A stretch of 64,000 nucleotides of DNA from Vibrio rhodolitus (GCF_003350325.1 NZ_QLYZ01000005.1:207750-271749), one strand, 5' to 3'. Shown: positions 30,201 to 37,950, counted from the first letter of the stretch. The notes: generated by a model from the letters alone, not told the origin. Made by a program: numbers and translations.

Positions 30201-33200
30201 CAGAGGATTCAAGTACAAACTTCCCGTTGAAAACGACCGTTACGATTCAAGAGATTGATGAAGACGATCCGACTTTAATTAAAACGGCAGATGTGAAAGG
30301 TGACATCACTGTGGTGGTGAACCCTGTCGTTGAGCCAGATGGTACGCTGCGTATCGAAGATAAAGATGGCAATCCAGTCACTGTGATTCGTGATGATCAG
30401 TATCCAACCAATAATGGTTCGGATGACGGTAAAATTGTCTTTACCATCAATGATAAAAATGGCGATGCCAATGTTGTCGTTTTTGAAGATTTAGACCCAA
30501 GTTCAGATGAAGTCGTTGACCAAGTAGTGGTGCGCTTTAAAGTACCAGCGGGTGAAGATTTTGATGATGTGATGGATCAGTTGTATGTCTTCGGTGGTAT
30601 CAACAATGGTGACGGTTCATGGACCATTATTGACGAAGAAAACTTTACCATTTCAGCTCCGGACGGTTTGAAATACAGCACTTCGGCGAGTGAAAACACC
30701 ATCGGCGTTGAGTTTGTCACGCAAGTTATCGACAAAGGTGATGAAAACGAAGGCAGTGCGCCAAGAGAAGTAAGCACAACGATTGATTTGGTGTTCCCAG
30801 AATCGGTGACACCAGCCCCAAGTGTTGCTGCTGAGATTGATGAGATCACTCTTGCTGAGAATGCTGCTGCGATTGTGATTGGCACCGAAGATAATGTTTT
30901 CGATGTAAGCTCACAGCTGTCAAAGATCTTCCAAATAGAACCGAATACCGCGGATACAGTACCTGATCAGGTGACGGTCGTGATTGCAGCAGCTGACATT
31001 CCTGATGAGGTAAAAGGGCTGCAAATTGGCGGTGCACAATATGACTTTGCCAACGAGCTATACATCTTCCAAGGTTCAGTTGACGCAAGTGGTGTTTTGA
31101 CTTTCCCGCCGGGTCTGACGTTTACCACGCCAGACGATTACGCGGGTGATTTCCTTATCCCAATGACCGTGGTGACGACAGATACCCAGTCAGGGGATGA
31201 AAACTCGATATTGTATAAAGTACCTGTTGCGGTTAGCCCATTGGTTGATGTTCCAGTCACTGGCCAACCGGATGGCGGCACAGCCCAGCCAAGTGATAAT
31301 AATGTCACTCCTTCGGTTGGTGTCAGCGCGACATCGGTAGAGAAAGGCACAGGGGCGCAAGTTGCGGGTGAAGCACTAGAAGACAACCTGATAAAATTGG
31401 TGGTTGATATCGACCTGGCCGACCAACGCAATGCCACGAATGAAGGTCGTGAAGTTCTTACTAAAGTTGAAATTGAATTAGCAGATAGCGATCTTGGTTA
31501 TTTTGCTGATATTAATGGTCAGCCACTTTCAACCACTGAGCCGGGTAAATTGGTGATTGAATCGACCGATCCGGCAGTTATCGAAGCGGCGCTTCAAGAG
31601 ATCTATTTTGTACCGAAAGAGAATTATCCAACGGGCAACAATATCAATACTGTTGGAATATCGGTAACAGGAACAATTACCGATCAAACAACCTTTGATG
31701 ATACGTCCACGACGCAAACGCCAAACAGTCAGGCGGATCGGACGTTTAATGTTGATGCTTCATTTGAAATTACACCAGTGATTGACCCGATTACCGCACC
31801 TGATGGCAATAATGTGGTTGTGGTCGGCGATGAAGATACTGATATTGATCTTAGTGCTGGTGGCTCTGGCTTGACCATTGCTTTAAATGACACCGATGGT
31901 TCAGAAGTGTTCTTATCGGTCAAGCTAACAGGATTACCAGATGACTTTATTGTAAACAGCTCGTCGAGTGATTTTGTGGTTAAGAACAACGGTGGTGGCG
32001 AATGGACGATTCAATTGAATAATCCAAACGTGACTAGCATTGATCTCTCGGATATCACGATTAAGCCTGCGGCAAACTTTAGTGGCAAGGCTGATATTGG
32101 CATTGTGGTGTATACCGAAGAGAAGTTGTTAGGTGTGCCTGTTGAACATACCGGACAGTTCCAAATCGATGTGACACCGGTTGGCGATGTGGTTGATACA
32201 GACCCAGTGGCGAGCGTAACGGGCAATGAGGGTGAGAATATTGAAATCGCCATCAACGCTAGCGTGACAGATAAAGTCGACTTGCTGCCGGGTGATGCAA
32301 ACCAAGACCAACCCGAGACTCTACTTGTGACGGTAGAAAACGTTCCAGACGGCGGCGAAATTTATTTCCCTGATGGCACGACACTGGCAACCAATCTTGG
32401 TGGCGGCGTTTGGCAACTAGAGGTCAATGCCCAGTCATTAGATAAAATTGTGTTTAATTCTGGTGAACAAAACCAAGGTACGTGGAACCCAGACTCTTTA
32501 ACTATCAAAGTTCAGTCAGTGGATACCAAATACAATGGTGATAAGTTCTTAGGACCAGTGAGCGAGTTTGAAGTCGGCGTGACGGTTGAGGCAGTGAATG
32601 ACCGTCCATACTTTGAAGGCATTGGCGATCTGCAAACCGAAGAAGATACCACGGTTGCGGTGAAAGGTTTCACCATCAATGACATCGACGCCACACTGGA
32701 CGACCCAAGCGCTAACTACACACTGACGTTAACCGTCGACAGTGGCACGATTGCGCAAGATGCCACGGTAGCAGCAGCGAATGGTTTAACCGTGACTATC
32801 ACAGGTGGTAACACGATTGAGATTCAAGGTACGGTTGCGGAGATAAACAAAGCCTTGGGCGAAGATTTGGTACTGTTTACCCCAGCGTTAAATAGCAACA
32901 ATCTGATTGACCCTGATGGTGTTAAAGTCACGGCAACTGTGAATGACAACGGCAACCTTGGGTTAGTTGATGGTACGCCAGCGACCGACAATGAGAATCA
33001 GGCTGAGTTTGTTATTAATGTCTCTGAGCTTAACGACAAGCCAAACGCGGTTGATGTTAATCTAGGCACGATTGATGAAGACAACTCGATTCAAATTAGC
33101 CCTTCGCAGTTGATTGGTCCAGGGCTAAGCAGCGACCCTGATCCGGAAGGACAGACGCTTATCATTAAATCGATGAGTGTCCCTGCCGATCAAGGCACGA

Positions 33201-34687
33201 TTGTGGAAAATATCGACGGCACATGGACATTCAAACCTGCGCTTAACTTCAATGGTGATGTGCAAATTACCTATGAAATTGAAGATAACGGTACGGATAA
33301 CGGAGTGGACAACTTCCTCACTGACACGGGAACCATCTCGTTGACGGTCGAAGGTGTCAACGATGCTCCAGATGTCGATGTGAATTCTGCAACGACAGCC
33401 ATTGATGAAGCCGCTGCGCAGCAAATCTCGGGCATTATGGTAAGTGATGTGGATTACGTTGATGCTTATGCTGGTGATTTGATTAGCGTGAAGCTAGAGG
33501 TCAGTTACGGTGAGTTAAGTGTGGTGTTGCCAACGCCAAGCAATATTACTGTTACTCCGGCAACGGGCAGCAGCATTACGTTGCTTGGACCGCTCAATGA
33601 GGTTAACGCCTTACTAGATACGCCAAACAGTGGTGAAGGGGTGATGCTGGATGCCAGCTTTGCCACTGCTGCTGATATCACGTTGACGGTGACGGCGACA
33701 GATTCTGGTAACCCATCGGGTATTCCACTGACAACCACCAAAGATCATACAATTACGGTTAATCCGGTGGCAGATGCGCCGACTTTGTCAGTGAAACCGG
33801 GCTTTGACTATGTGCGTAACATTTCTGCCAACCTCGCGGCCAGCAACAATGGTATTGCCATTGTCGGTATTCTTGCCGCGCTGACAGATATTAACGAGAT
33901 CCTTACGTTAGAGATGTCTCAGGTGCCTGCGGGGGCGACGGTTAATACCTCTTCAGGAGAAGTGACTGCGGTTAATGGCGTCTACACCATTGATGCTGAT
34001 GAGATTGATAGCATAGAGATCGTCGGTGCGGGTATTGGTAATCACACTATCCAGTTAGTCGCAGTCTCTAATGATGATGGCGAAACGGCGCAATCGACAC
34101 CACTAGATATCGCGCTCAATGTGGTTGCCGATGGTAGCGATATTGACCAATCAGCCGCAGTCGATGACGTGCAGCTGATCGGTGATGATAGTGGAGTAGA
34201 GCTCAAGTCTGGTCAGGGTGACGATCGCATTGTCGGCGGTGATGGCAACGATGTGCTGTTTGGTGGTGAAGGGAATGACACCATCATCGGTGGCGCGGGC
34301 AATGACATTATTGAGGGTGGACTTGGCTCGGATATTCTTACCGGTGGCACGGGTGAAGATGTGTTCGTCTGGAATGAAATCTCCGATGGCGCTGTTGATA
34401 CGATCACGGACTTTACTCTTCAAGAAGACAAGATCGACTTGCGAGATGTACTACCTGAATTGAAATCACCAAGTGTTGATATCAATGAGCTACTAGACCA
34501 TATTGAGGTTGGCGTGCAGAACAATGATGTCACCCTGACCATCAAACCAGAAGGTGATATCGTCGGTGGTGAAGAGCAAACCATAGTGGTAGAAAACTTA
34601 GCACAGAGTTTAACACTTGATACCTCTAACCAGTCGCAAATGCTGTCTACCTTGGTGGATGAAAACGTCTTCCTACATGATACCTAA
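21269..34687 (+). CDS. Giant type I secreted, LapA-like RTX adhesin with alternating repeats
   Basis: A 4472-residue surface adhesin. The N-terminus (residues about 1-130) is a retention module (VVKVVGEVIAIDSHGKARVL, then glycine-poor beta structure) ending in T120-A-A-G, the LapG-type periplasmic protease site, so the protein is probably held in the outer membrane and released when c-di-GMP falls. Residues about 475-2120 hold eleven repeats of the T1SS-143 type in alternating A (GFTGQTEVDEDDL) and B (EITNVEPLSVDENDLP) forms. Long regions of cadherin/VCBS-like beta domains follow. Residues about 4315-4370 carry RTX nonapeptides (GGDGNDVLFGGEGND) binding calcium, then a C-terminal type I secretion signal. 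Aspartate is abundant and cysteine almost absent (only CVAC near the start). The transporter genes are not in the window. Confidence 0.9.
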   Translation: MDEQVLIEGTKVVKVVGEVIAIDSHGKARVLAVGDVLKANELIVTAKNSSVELTEQVEVVDIPENCVACGDEQGTLNTALVDGSISFDLGQNGDFNVDDIEAIQAAILAGEDPTEILEATAAGGVLGSANAGFITVEFNNPEVLAQTFFETSGIARDQIDDPEDDGRGLVFAAGGESISELLIEGDLDAIDGYPTSITNKVLIEAGDLPLDADSFVPEANSLTALLNELNTDITASGQDVLFTYDASQNAIVGTVGADEVLKIDIDTSNLGKNVELSLTTTLNQPIDHVPSVGGGNVALINDQIVVSFDITGTDSGGNAIRSPIAATVTIVDGDDPDIAQVPSVTVNEANLTDGTDTNIAETVKGNMVDMGLGSDQIAQYRLDISQFNQQGALKAHGETIVITEVDNGDSSFTYTGATSSGPVFTIEVEPSGDYTFSLLEPIDHAQGSDTTTISLPITATDFDGDTAQGLLPIIILDDKPQFTGFTGQTEVDEDDLTTSSVPGSDPDKETTIINGNFVIEQGADGVKSYQIDTTSPDITTLKSGGEALKWSDDSPVQSGTQFTYTAETVSGETVFTLIFDTNDNSYRFELSQPLDHATADGENELNIGFNISATDFDNDTTAPQTLTIKITDDIPEITNVEPLSVDENDLPLGTDGSGSLTASGDFTTTQGADGVVLYRIDPATNPVAGLTSGGVTITLDSPVIDATSNTYTYTAKAGSAEVFELTLNADGSYTFELKQPIDHQTGTDSELINFTIQAQDQDGDLSPIVLPVTINDDLPVLNGFTGQTEVDEDDLNTSAHQGSDSSKESTSITGNFDIKEGADGIKSYQIDTASQDLASLKSGGEALKWSDDSPAQSGTQFTYTAETASGETVFIMVFDTNDNSYSFNLIKPLDHPTADGENDIEISFDISATDFDNDTTAPKTLTITVKDDVPEITNVEPLSVDENDLPQGTDGTGDLIVGGDFTTTQGADGVVLYRIDPTTNPVAGLATAGVSLTLDPPTIDGNNNYTYVAKAGTVEVFKLTLNADGSYTFELKQPIDHQDGEDNELVNFTIQAQDQDGDLSPIVLPVTINDDAPVIGGFTGQTRVDEDDLDNTSHQGSDPDKESTSISGNFVIKEGADGVKSYQIESTSPDIATLKSGGEALKWSDDSPVQNGTLFTYTAQTASGDAVFIMVFDTNDNSYQFDLLKPLDHPEADNQNDIEIGFNISATDFDNDTSTAQTLTITVVDDIPEITNVVPLSVDENDLPQGTDGTGSLTASGNFTTTEGADKVVLYRIDPTTNPVSGLESGGIAITLGTPIIDSSNNTYTYVAKAGTVEVFELVLNSDGSYTFELKQPIDNVTGESSEQIDFTIQAQDQDGDLSSIVLPVTINDDAPIINGFTGQTQVDEDDLTTADVEGSDPTKESTVIKGNFDIAEGADGVKSFQIEGTSPDITTLKSGGEALKWSDDSPVQAGTQFTYTAETASGDAVFTMVFDTSDNSYSFSLLQPLDHPIDLTEAENDIEIGFNISATDSDNDTSPPKTLTIKVKDDVPEITNVEPLSVDENDLPLGTDGSGDLLVGGDFTTTEGSDGVVLYRLDPATNPIAGLESGGVAITLDSPVIDPTTNSYTYVAKAGTVEVFKLTLNADGSYTFELKQPIDHADSENSKQLQFTVQAQDFDGDLSSIILPVTINDDAPTIDSISIPAYVDEDDIPTVGSDSTPESNSTSGTFTFTAGADGIKSVVIANQDTVLDSLTSGGEALKWSDGSPVQVGNQFTYTAETASGESVFTVVFDIDTKSYQFTLLKALDHPVDLADPQNSLSIGFEVSVVDFDNDQSAPLPLDITVIDDIPLINSADRLSVNEDDLKAGSSPDASALTDSGSFNTTQGADSVIKYSLESTTDPVAGLKSGGVDVTIGAPVIDATTNQYVYTAKAGSVDVFELTLNADGSYSFKLLAPIDHAENSDLTTLSFTVVAEDKDGDTSKQTVFVDINDDKPSLTGTTGDTSVDEDDIPGIGSDGNKESTTIGGQFTVVEGADTIADYQITNLDTVLDQLSSDNQGLVWDTVIESGNTVTHTAVTETSGDTVFTLVFDTANNTYSFTLVQPFDHAPVQGQNLQPIDFDIKAVDFDGDETGETTLTIDVVDDVPRIANRSIEVTEGETSSTNVNMFGRPGADGAEITLVEANSTADSQIRFQLADGSYVESIDPNSITTTVTVVEMRPDGSGGFNYEQLGSLEIRPDDSQRGRFLFTPVTNLAHDGGELTFSLNVTATDGDQDTSVKTYTVTIFDKDAEIKTAEVTTFEDSGRSDTLTFDPAISNSNAEDNQTGLAVEPSKITLTVDLFDIDNDEKIGDVVIGPGTYNGQFYFYDAATSTYKALTVQADGSVLLSSGDVVQTIGSDNVATLNNLYFVPDRNYSSSDAGFDVPISVSILNSGVADHTVTSQLHIEVEAVADIATWNTSNTQERYSIVEDDANAVLKLQAETQDTSDPETITYRLEVTSGQGDFVLENGAGQPISEVSPGVYIIEAVDIDDVQVNPVDHFAGAITFDVYALTKENDNPLATKDTAESAVQKLVINVAPSADQGSFSVSRITIFEDNAANQDTVDPETDHLDFTLDKVITLGSTDDIDTVGDNSESQFVELTNFVQENGDPLVGYEVRWIGTGDNPIVEVSPGVYQIPQEALRFVEVQPPLHSNENFSFDVQGFVKDTATLIDPAGNPYQAVDIKPMADPKTVNVTVKGVADIPYLPDVPEEPATGPELGKWYQYDDGSGIFGAQVTIDESTEAKISFAVLSGEEQDGVVDKSESLSAILSNIPDDVELLDANGGTIDLVYVGEGPNGSLYQANITQDEYDAGITIRPTKYSTDDIIIDAKVIVTENDGHVREIDGKLRVNIEPVIEAGGATHTYDASVTGREDTFIKVPWNVTADPDNAPDSQPTANGRDYEYVTKVVIEGFPPGSDVEINNQVWSDFPGASFDGSTLTITGLDQSTAAPSISVKPPEDSSTNFPLKTTVTIQEIDEDDPTLIKTADVKGDITVVVNPVVEPDGTLRIEDKDGNPVTVIRDDQYPTNNGSDDGKIVFTINDKNGDANVVVFEDLDPSSDEVVDQVVVRFKVPAGEDFDDVMDQLYVFGGINNGDGSWTIIDEENFTISAPDGLKYSTSASENTIGVEFVTQVIDKGDENEGSAPREVSTTIDLVFPESVTPAPSVAAEIDEITLAENAAAIVIGTEDNVFDVSSQLSKIFQIEPNTADTVPDQVTVVIAAADIPDEVKGLQIGGAQYDFANELYIFQGSVDASGVLTFPPGLTFTTPDDYAGDFLIPMTVVTTDTQSGDENSILYKVPVAVSPLVDVPVTGQPDGGTAQPSDNNVTPSVGVSATSVEKGTGAQVAGEALEDNLIKLVVDIDLADQRNATNEGREVLTKVEIELADSDLGYFADINGQPLSTTEPGKLVIESTDPAVIEAALQEIYFVPKENYPTGNNINTVGISVTGTITDQTTFDDTSTTQTPNSQADRTFNVDASFEITPVIDPITAPDGNNVVVVGDEDTDIDLSAGGSGLTIALNDTDGSEVFLSVKLTGLPDDFIVNSSSSDFVVKNNGGGEWTIQLNNPNVTSIDLSDITIKPAANFSGKADIGIVVYTEEKLLGVPVEHTGQFQIDVTPVGDVVDTDPVASVTGNEGENIEIAINASVTDKVDLLPGDANQDQPETLLVTVENVPDGGEIYFPDGTTLATNLGGGVWQLEVNAQSLDKIVFNSGEQNQGTWNPDSLTIKVQSVDTKYNGDKFLGPVSEFEVGVTVEAVNDRPYFEGIGDLQTEEDTTVAVKGFTINDIDATLDDPSANYTLTLTVDSGTIAQDATVAAANGLTVTITGGNTIEIQGTVAEINKALGEDLVLFTPALNSNNLIDPDGVKVTATVNDNGNLGLVDGTPATDNENQAEFVINVSELNDKPNAVDVNLGTIDEDNSIQISPSQLIGPGLSSDPDPEGQTLIIKSMSVPADQGTIVENIDGTWTFKPALNFNGDVQITYEIEDNGTDNGVDNFLTDTGTISLTVEGVNDAPDVDVNSATTAIDEAAAQQISGIMVSDVDYVDAYAGDLISVKLEVSYGELSVVLPTPSNITVTPATGSSITLLGPLNEVNALLDTPNSGEGVMLDASFATAADITLTVTATDSGNPSGIPLTTTKDHTITVNPVADAPTLSVKPGFDYVRNISANLAASNNGIAIVGILAALTDINEILTLEMSQVPAGATVNTSSGEVTAVNGVYTIDADEIDSIEIVGAGIGNHTIQLVAVSNDDGETAQSTPLDIALNVVADGSDIDQSAAVDDVQLIGDDSGVELKSGQGDDRIVGGDGNDVLFGGEGNDTIIGGAGNDIIEGGLGSDILTGGTGEDVFVWNEISDGAVDTITDFTLQEDKIDLRDVLPELKSPSVDINELLDHIEVGVQNNDVTLTIKPEGDIVGGEEQTIVVENLAQSLTLDTSNQSQMLSTLVDENVFLHDT
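22700..27640 (+). repeat. Higher-order tandem repeat inside the adhesin gene (A-B dyads of about 0.9 kb)
   Basis: Units begin near 22700 (A), 23160 (B), 23605 (A), 24060 (B), 24490 (A), 24955 (B), 25390 (A), 25858 (B), 26290 (A-like), 26750 (B-like) and 27185 (A-like). The first four A-B dyads are very similar, sharing phrases such as SGGEALKWSDDSP and LNADGSYTFELKQPIDH, while the last units are diverged. This indicates duplication of a two-domain module and makes the copy number prone to recombination. Confidence 0.85.
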
Positions 34688-34721
34688 CCTATCGTGTTAG
34701 AGATGAAAATCAGATAAGCTG

Positions 34722-34746
34722 AAAGCACCGCTCGCGGTGCTTTTTT
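34722..34746 (+). terminator. Terminator of the adhesin gene
   Basis: GCACCGC/GCGGTGC stem with a 2-nt loop and six T residues, 35 bp after the stop. Confidence 0.88.
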
Positions 34747-34775
34747 ATTAAATGTCAGAGGGATAGAACAAACGC

Positions 34776-35420
34776 ATGAATAAACGTAAAGCCGGTAGAC
34801 CAAGTAGTAAAACTGATGCGCGTGACAAGCTTATCACCGCTGCGCGTGAGCTATTTACCGTTATGGCTTATGACAAAGTTTCCATTCGTTTAATCGCTAG
34901 CAAAGCTCAAGTCGATAGCTCTTTAATCCGCTACTATTTTGGCAACAAAGAAGGTTTGTTCGAAACCATGCTGCGAGAAACCCTAGAGCCGATTAATCAA
35001 CGAATGGGAAAACTGCAAAAGGAAATCAGTCAAGGCAACTTGGTCAGCATTATGCGAACTTACTATCAAGAGATGAGTAAAAACCCGCAGTTTCCGCGTT
35101 TGATTTTGCAGGTGATGAATACGCCAGAGTCTATGGTTCAGCGTCGTCTGTTAGAGAAAGTTATTGATGATATTGCCAAACCAATCCAGACGATAATGTT
35201 TGATAAACTACTTGAAAATGGTGTGATTCGCCGCGATCTTGAGCCGAACTTATGCCGAGTCTCGTTTATTTCACTGATGGTGTTTCCATTCGTCGCCCCG
35301 CCATCTATGCTAGCAATTCATGGTGTTCAGCTGAATGATCAGTTTCTTGAACAGCTGTTAGAGCACAATATTAAACTGCTGACAGAAGGAATGTTTCACT
35401 TGCCCAAGCAACAGGCTTAA
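34776..35420 (+). CDS. TetR-family transcriptional regulator
   Basis: A 214-residue TetR-type regulator. The N-terminal helix-turn-helix is clear: LITAARELFTVMAYDKVSIRLIASKAQVDSSLIRYYFGNKEGLFETML. The C-terminal ligand domain is not informative by eye. It is separated from the adhesin by a terminator, so it is its own unit despite the short distance. Its target could be its own gene or a neighbour; no operator palindrome was found in the 30 bp before its start. The stop overlaps the end of the convergent DUF3024 gene by four bases. Confidence 0.85.
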   Translation: MNKRKAGRPSSKTDARDKLITAARELFTVMAYDKVSIRLIASKAQVDSSLIRYYFGNKEGLFETMLRETLEPINQRMGKLQKEISQGNLVSIMRTYYQEMSKNPQFPRLILQVMNTPESMVQRRLLEKVIDDIAKPIQTIMFDKLLENGVIRRDLEPNLCRVSFISLMVFPFVAPPSMLAIHGVQLNDQFLEQLLEHNIKLLTEGMFHLPKQQA

Positions 35421-35770
35421 TCATCCCAGAACAAAGATTTAGGATCTTTATCCAACTCGCGCATGAGTGCGGTTAAGTCATTGCTTTGTGGCAAATAGGG
35501 GTAGGGAAGCCATATTTCGTCATCTTGTTCATCAGCGACAAATAAGCACCACGAGTTGACGCTATCATCCCACTCAATTTTGGCGACTTGCGACGTGTAA
35601 TCGCAGTGCGCTGAATCCAAAAGGTAGTGCTGTTTAAAAAACACCACCCCATTGGTAATAGGCTCAAAGCTTGCCTTACCTAATTCGGCAGGAAGGTTTT
35701 GATTGCGGAAACGACAGATAGTTTCAGCGCGGCTTTCCACCTGACGCTGCAGCAAACTTACTAACCCCAT
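35417..35770 (-). CDS. DUF3024-like small protein
   Basis: A longer frame opens at 35842, but the ATG at 35770 has a GGAGAGG Shine-Dalgarno and gives 117 residues starting MGLVSLLQRQVESRAE. The C-terminal half, with VVFFKQHYLLD, AKIEWDDSVNSWCLFVADEQDDEIWLPYP and a final LFWDD, matches the DUF3024 family found in gamma-proteobacteria. No biochemical function is known. Cytoplasmic, no signal peptide. It converges on the TetR gene. Confidence 0.65.
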   Translation of the reverse strand: MGLVSLLQRQVESRAETICRFRNQNLPAELGKASFEPITNGVVFFKQHYLLDSAHCDYTSQVAKIEWDDSVNSWCLFVADEQDDEIWLPYPYLPQSNDLTALMRELDKDPKSLFWDD

Positions 35771-35957
35771 ATCCTCTCCAGAACAATCGTTACTACCGTT
35801 ATAGTATGGCTTACATTTGCTGGCGTCTGCACCCCCTTTCACAAAATTGTCATCAAATCGCCATATGCTAATGCTGGTTTGTTAACCGCCGAATTGTGCA
35901 AATCGCACTCTGTTGGTTATCAGGCGTAAATGACCACTTTAGTAAATGGAGAACTTT

Positions 35958-36773
35958 ATGATTCGAGTCGCCTTAGCTGCGCTAATCTCACTACCTTTGA
36001 TGACACTCTCTGTATCAGCCAGCGAAATCAATATTTCAGGCTCGACTTCTGTTGCTCGTGTAATGGATGTGCTCGCCGAGCAATATAACCAAGCAAATCC
36101 AAACACATACATTGCCGTTCAGGGCATCGGTTCAACAGCAGGCATTACGCTGGTTAAAAAGGGCGTTGCGGAACTTGGTATGAGTTCACGCTATTTGACC
36201 GAAAGTGAATTAGATGAATCTATGACGGTACAAACTATCGCTATGGATGGTTTAGCGGTCATCGTGAACCAAGTTAACTCAGTAACTAATATTACTCGTG
36301 AGCAACTTTACGATGTGTACAAAGGCAAAATCACCAACTGGAAACAGTTAGGCGGGGCGGATCAACAAATCGCCGTGGTAACGCGTGAAGCCTCTTCAGG
36401 CTCACAATATAGCTTTGAAAGCTTACTCGGCTTAACCAAAATCGTAAATGGCAGAATGGTGTCTGATGTGAACCCTGATAACTTAGTGGTAAACAGCAAC
36501 AGCATGGTCAAAACACTGGTTAACCATAACTCTCAAGCGATTGGTTTTGTTTCAATGGGATCGGTTGATAGCTCAGTCAAAGCAATCAATTTTGAAGGGG
36601 TAGAGCCGACGAACAAGAACGTGATTGAAAACCGTTATGAACTTGCACGCCCGTTTTTGGTGCTGTACAAAAATGACAAGTTAGATGCTGAATCGAAACA
36701 GTTTGTCGACTTTCTTGATAGCCAACAAGCGAAGCAACTGATCACTGATTACGGCTACACCGCAGCTAAGTAA
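35958..36773 (+). CDS. PstS-like phosphate ABC transporter substrate-binding protein
   Basis: About 271 residues from the ATG at 35958, which follows GGAGAAC; an ATG at 35946 is in frame but less likely. A signal peptide (MIRVALAALISLPLMTLSVSA) precedes a periplasmic binding protein. Phosphate-binding motifs are present: ISGSTSVARVMDVLAE, GIGSTAGITLVKKGVAELGMSSR, VTREASSGSQYSFE and the C-terminal ADSKQFVDFL-type region. No PstCAB genes are in the window, so this is an isolated PstS-family protein, either a second phosphate-binding protein or a sensor. A terminator follows. Confidence 0.85.
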   Translation: MIRVALAALISLPLMTLSVSASEINISGSTSVARVMDVLAEQYNQANPNTYIAVQGIGSTAGITLVKKGVAELGMSSRYLTESELDESMTVQTIAMDGLAVIVNQVNSVTNITREQLYDVYKGKITNWKQLGGADQQIAVVTREASSGSQYSFESLLGLTKIVNGRMVSDVNPDNLVVNSNSMVKTLVNHNSQAIGFVSMGSVDSSVKAINFEGVEPTNKNVIENRYELARPFLVLYKNDKLDAESKQFVDFLDSQQAKQLITDYGYTAAK

Positions 36774-36810
36774 TCAACTAGCCAATATCGATGCAAAAAA
36801 TAGGCAATAA

Positions 36811-36835
36811 AAAAGGAGAGCGCCGCTCTCCTTTC
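36811..36835. terminator. Terminator between pstS-like gene and MaoC gene
   Basis: GGAGAGC/GCTCTCC hairpin with a 3-nt loop, an A run on the left and TTTCTC on the right; usable from both convergent genes. Confidence 0.75.
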
Positions 36836-36862
36836 TCAATAAATCGTCAAACTGCTAACAGT

Positions 36863-37540
36863 TTAGAAGTGCAGTTGAATAACTGAAACGACTACTGCTG
36901 CTGGGCGGCGTACGCCTTCAATTTCCACTTTGATTTCACGCTCAATTTCTAAACCCTTTTTAATCGGGGTCACTTTTGAAAGAGTGCTCACTGCGCGAAC
37001 ATTGTTACCCGCTTTTACTGGGTATGGGAAACGTACTTGGTTCAAACCAAGGTTTACCACCATTTTCGCCGTTGGGAACAAAGTGTTTTCCGGATCAACA
37101 CTGTCCGTCATTTTTGGTAGTAATGCCAAAGTCAGGAAGCCGTGTGCGATAGTGGTCTTAAATGGTGATTCTGCCGCTGCACGCTCAGGATCGGTATGGA
37201 TCCATTGCATATCTTCAGTAACTTGACCGAATTGGTTAATACGTTCTTGAGAAACGTGTACCCACTCGCCAGTGTGAATCACAGTATCGATTTTCTGTTC
37301 CAATTCCATGTAAAGCGCTTGTGCTTCAGGCTTCATTTCAATTGGTTTTGGCTGTGGCGGCTCGTCGTTAACAGCAGGTTGCTGAAGGTCACGCAACCTA
37401 GTAAATAGGTGGCGGTTGTTCGCTTTGTTCAGAAACTCACCCCAGTACTCACGTACAGCAGGGGACATCCATTGCATGAATTCAGATTGATGCTTGGAGT
37501 CGTGTTCACCACGATGTTTAAATAAGTCAGCGACTTTCAT
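36863..37540 (-). CDS. MaoC-family dehydratase (hot-dog fold)
   Basis: A 225-residue protein. The C-terminal 150 residues form a MaoC/(R)-enoyl-CoA hydratase domain: the hydratase signature FGQVTEDMQWIHTDPERA with catalytic Asp and His, and IAHGFLTLALLP. The N-terminal 70 residues (HRGEHDSKHQSEFMQWMSPAVREYW) are an extension found in some Vibrio members. Likely function is hydration of trans-2-enoyl-CoA in fatty acid or polyhydroxyalkanoate metabolism; the exact substrate is not visible. Monocistronic and transcribed away from the tRNA gene. Confidence 0.8.
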   Translation of the reverse strand: MKVADLFKHRGEHDSKHQSEFMQWMSPAVREYWGEFLNKANNRHLFTRLRDLQQPAVNDEPPQPKPIEMKPEAQALYMELEQKIDTVIHTGEWVHVSQERINQFGQVTEDMQWIHTDPERAAAESPFKTTIAHGFLTLALLPKMTDSVDPENTLFPTAKMVVNLGLNQVRFPYPVKAGNNVRAVSTLSKVTPIKKGLEIEREIKVEIEGVRRPAAVVVSVIQLHF

Positions 37541-37818
37541 AAAAACCTCAGAAAAAGACCATAGACGGCGCTAATTGCACTAATTTTGAAGTACTTCACA
37601 AATAACTGCAATTACTTTCGGGCGTACATGTGTTCTCTTAAAGCTATAAAGTTATTATAATTCAATAAAATAACAATAAAACACTATTTTATTGTAATGT
37701 GATCAGCTAGAGCTTTTGCTTGATTGAGTTGCATATTAAGTCGCTCATTTAGTAGTTAATTCAGCCCAAACCGGCGCTGGCTTTGTGAGCGATTGAACAA
37801 CGGGCTATGAATTATTGC
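37541..37818. promoter_or_regulatory. AT-rich intergenic region between MaoC gene and tRNA-Ser
   Basis: No gene. A perfect 9-bp inverted repeat, ACAATAAAA at 37673-37681 and TTTTATTGT at 37687-37695, lies about 135 bp upstream of the MaoC start and may be an operator. Nothing else was recognised. Confidence 0.4.
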
Positions 37819-37847
37819 TTTACAAGCGGATCGGCTGTCACTAATAT
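37819..37847 (+). promoter_or_regulatory. Sigma-70 promoter of tRNA-Ser
   Basis: A -35 box TTTACA at 37819-37824 and a -10 box TAATAT at 37842-37847 are separated by exactly 17 bp. A GC-rich discriminator (GTCCCGC) follows, typical of stringently controlled stable RNA promoters, and the tRNA begins 12 bp downstream. Confidence 0.75.
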
Positions 37848-37859
37848 ACGTCCCGCAAC

Positions 37860-37950
37860 GGAGAGATGGCTGAGTGGTTGAAAGCACCGGTCTTGAAAAC
37901 CGGCATACGTTAATAGCGTATCTAGGGTTCAAATCCCTATCTCTCCGCCA
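37860..37950 (+). tRNA. tRNA-Ser (anticodon TGA)
   Basis: A 91-nt class II tRNA with encoded CCA. The acceptor arms GGAGAGA and TCTCTCC pair perfectly, the anticodon loop is CTTGAAA with anticodon TGA, a long variable arm (CATACGTTAATAGCGTATC) is present, and the T-loop is GGTTCAAATCCC. It reads UCA codons. It is the integration target of the adjacent island, and its 3' part is the attL core, so the gene remains intact after integration. Confidence 0.97.

Noticed and set aside
21681..34463. Many minus-strand open frames of 60-135 codons within the adhesin gene
   Set aside because: They mirror the repetitive coding sequence of the adhesin, have repeated low-complexity peptides and no ribosome binding sites; treated as shadows.
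21269..34687. RTX toxin (MARTX-type) for the 4472-residue protein
   Set aside because: No toxin effector or cysteine protease domain is visible; retention module, TAAG site and T1SS-143 repeats indicate an adhesin.
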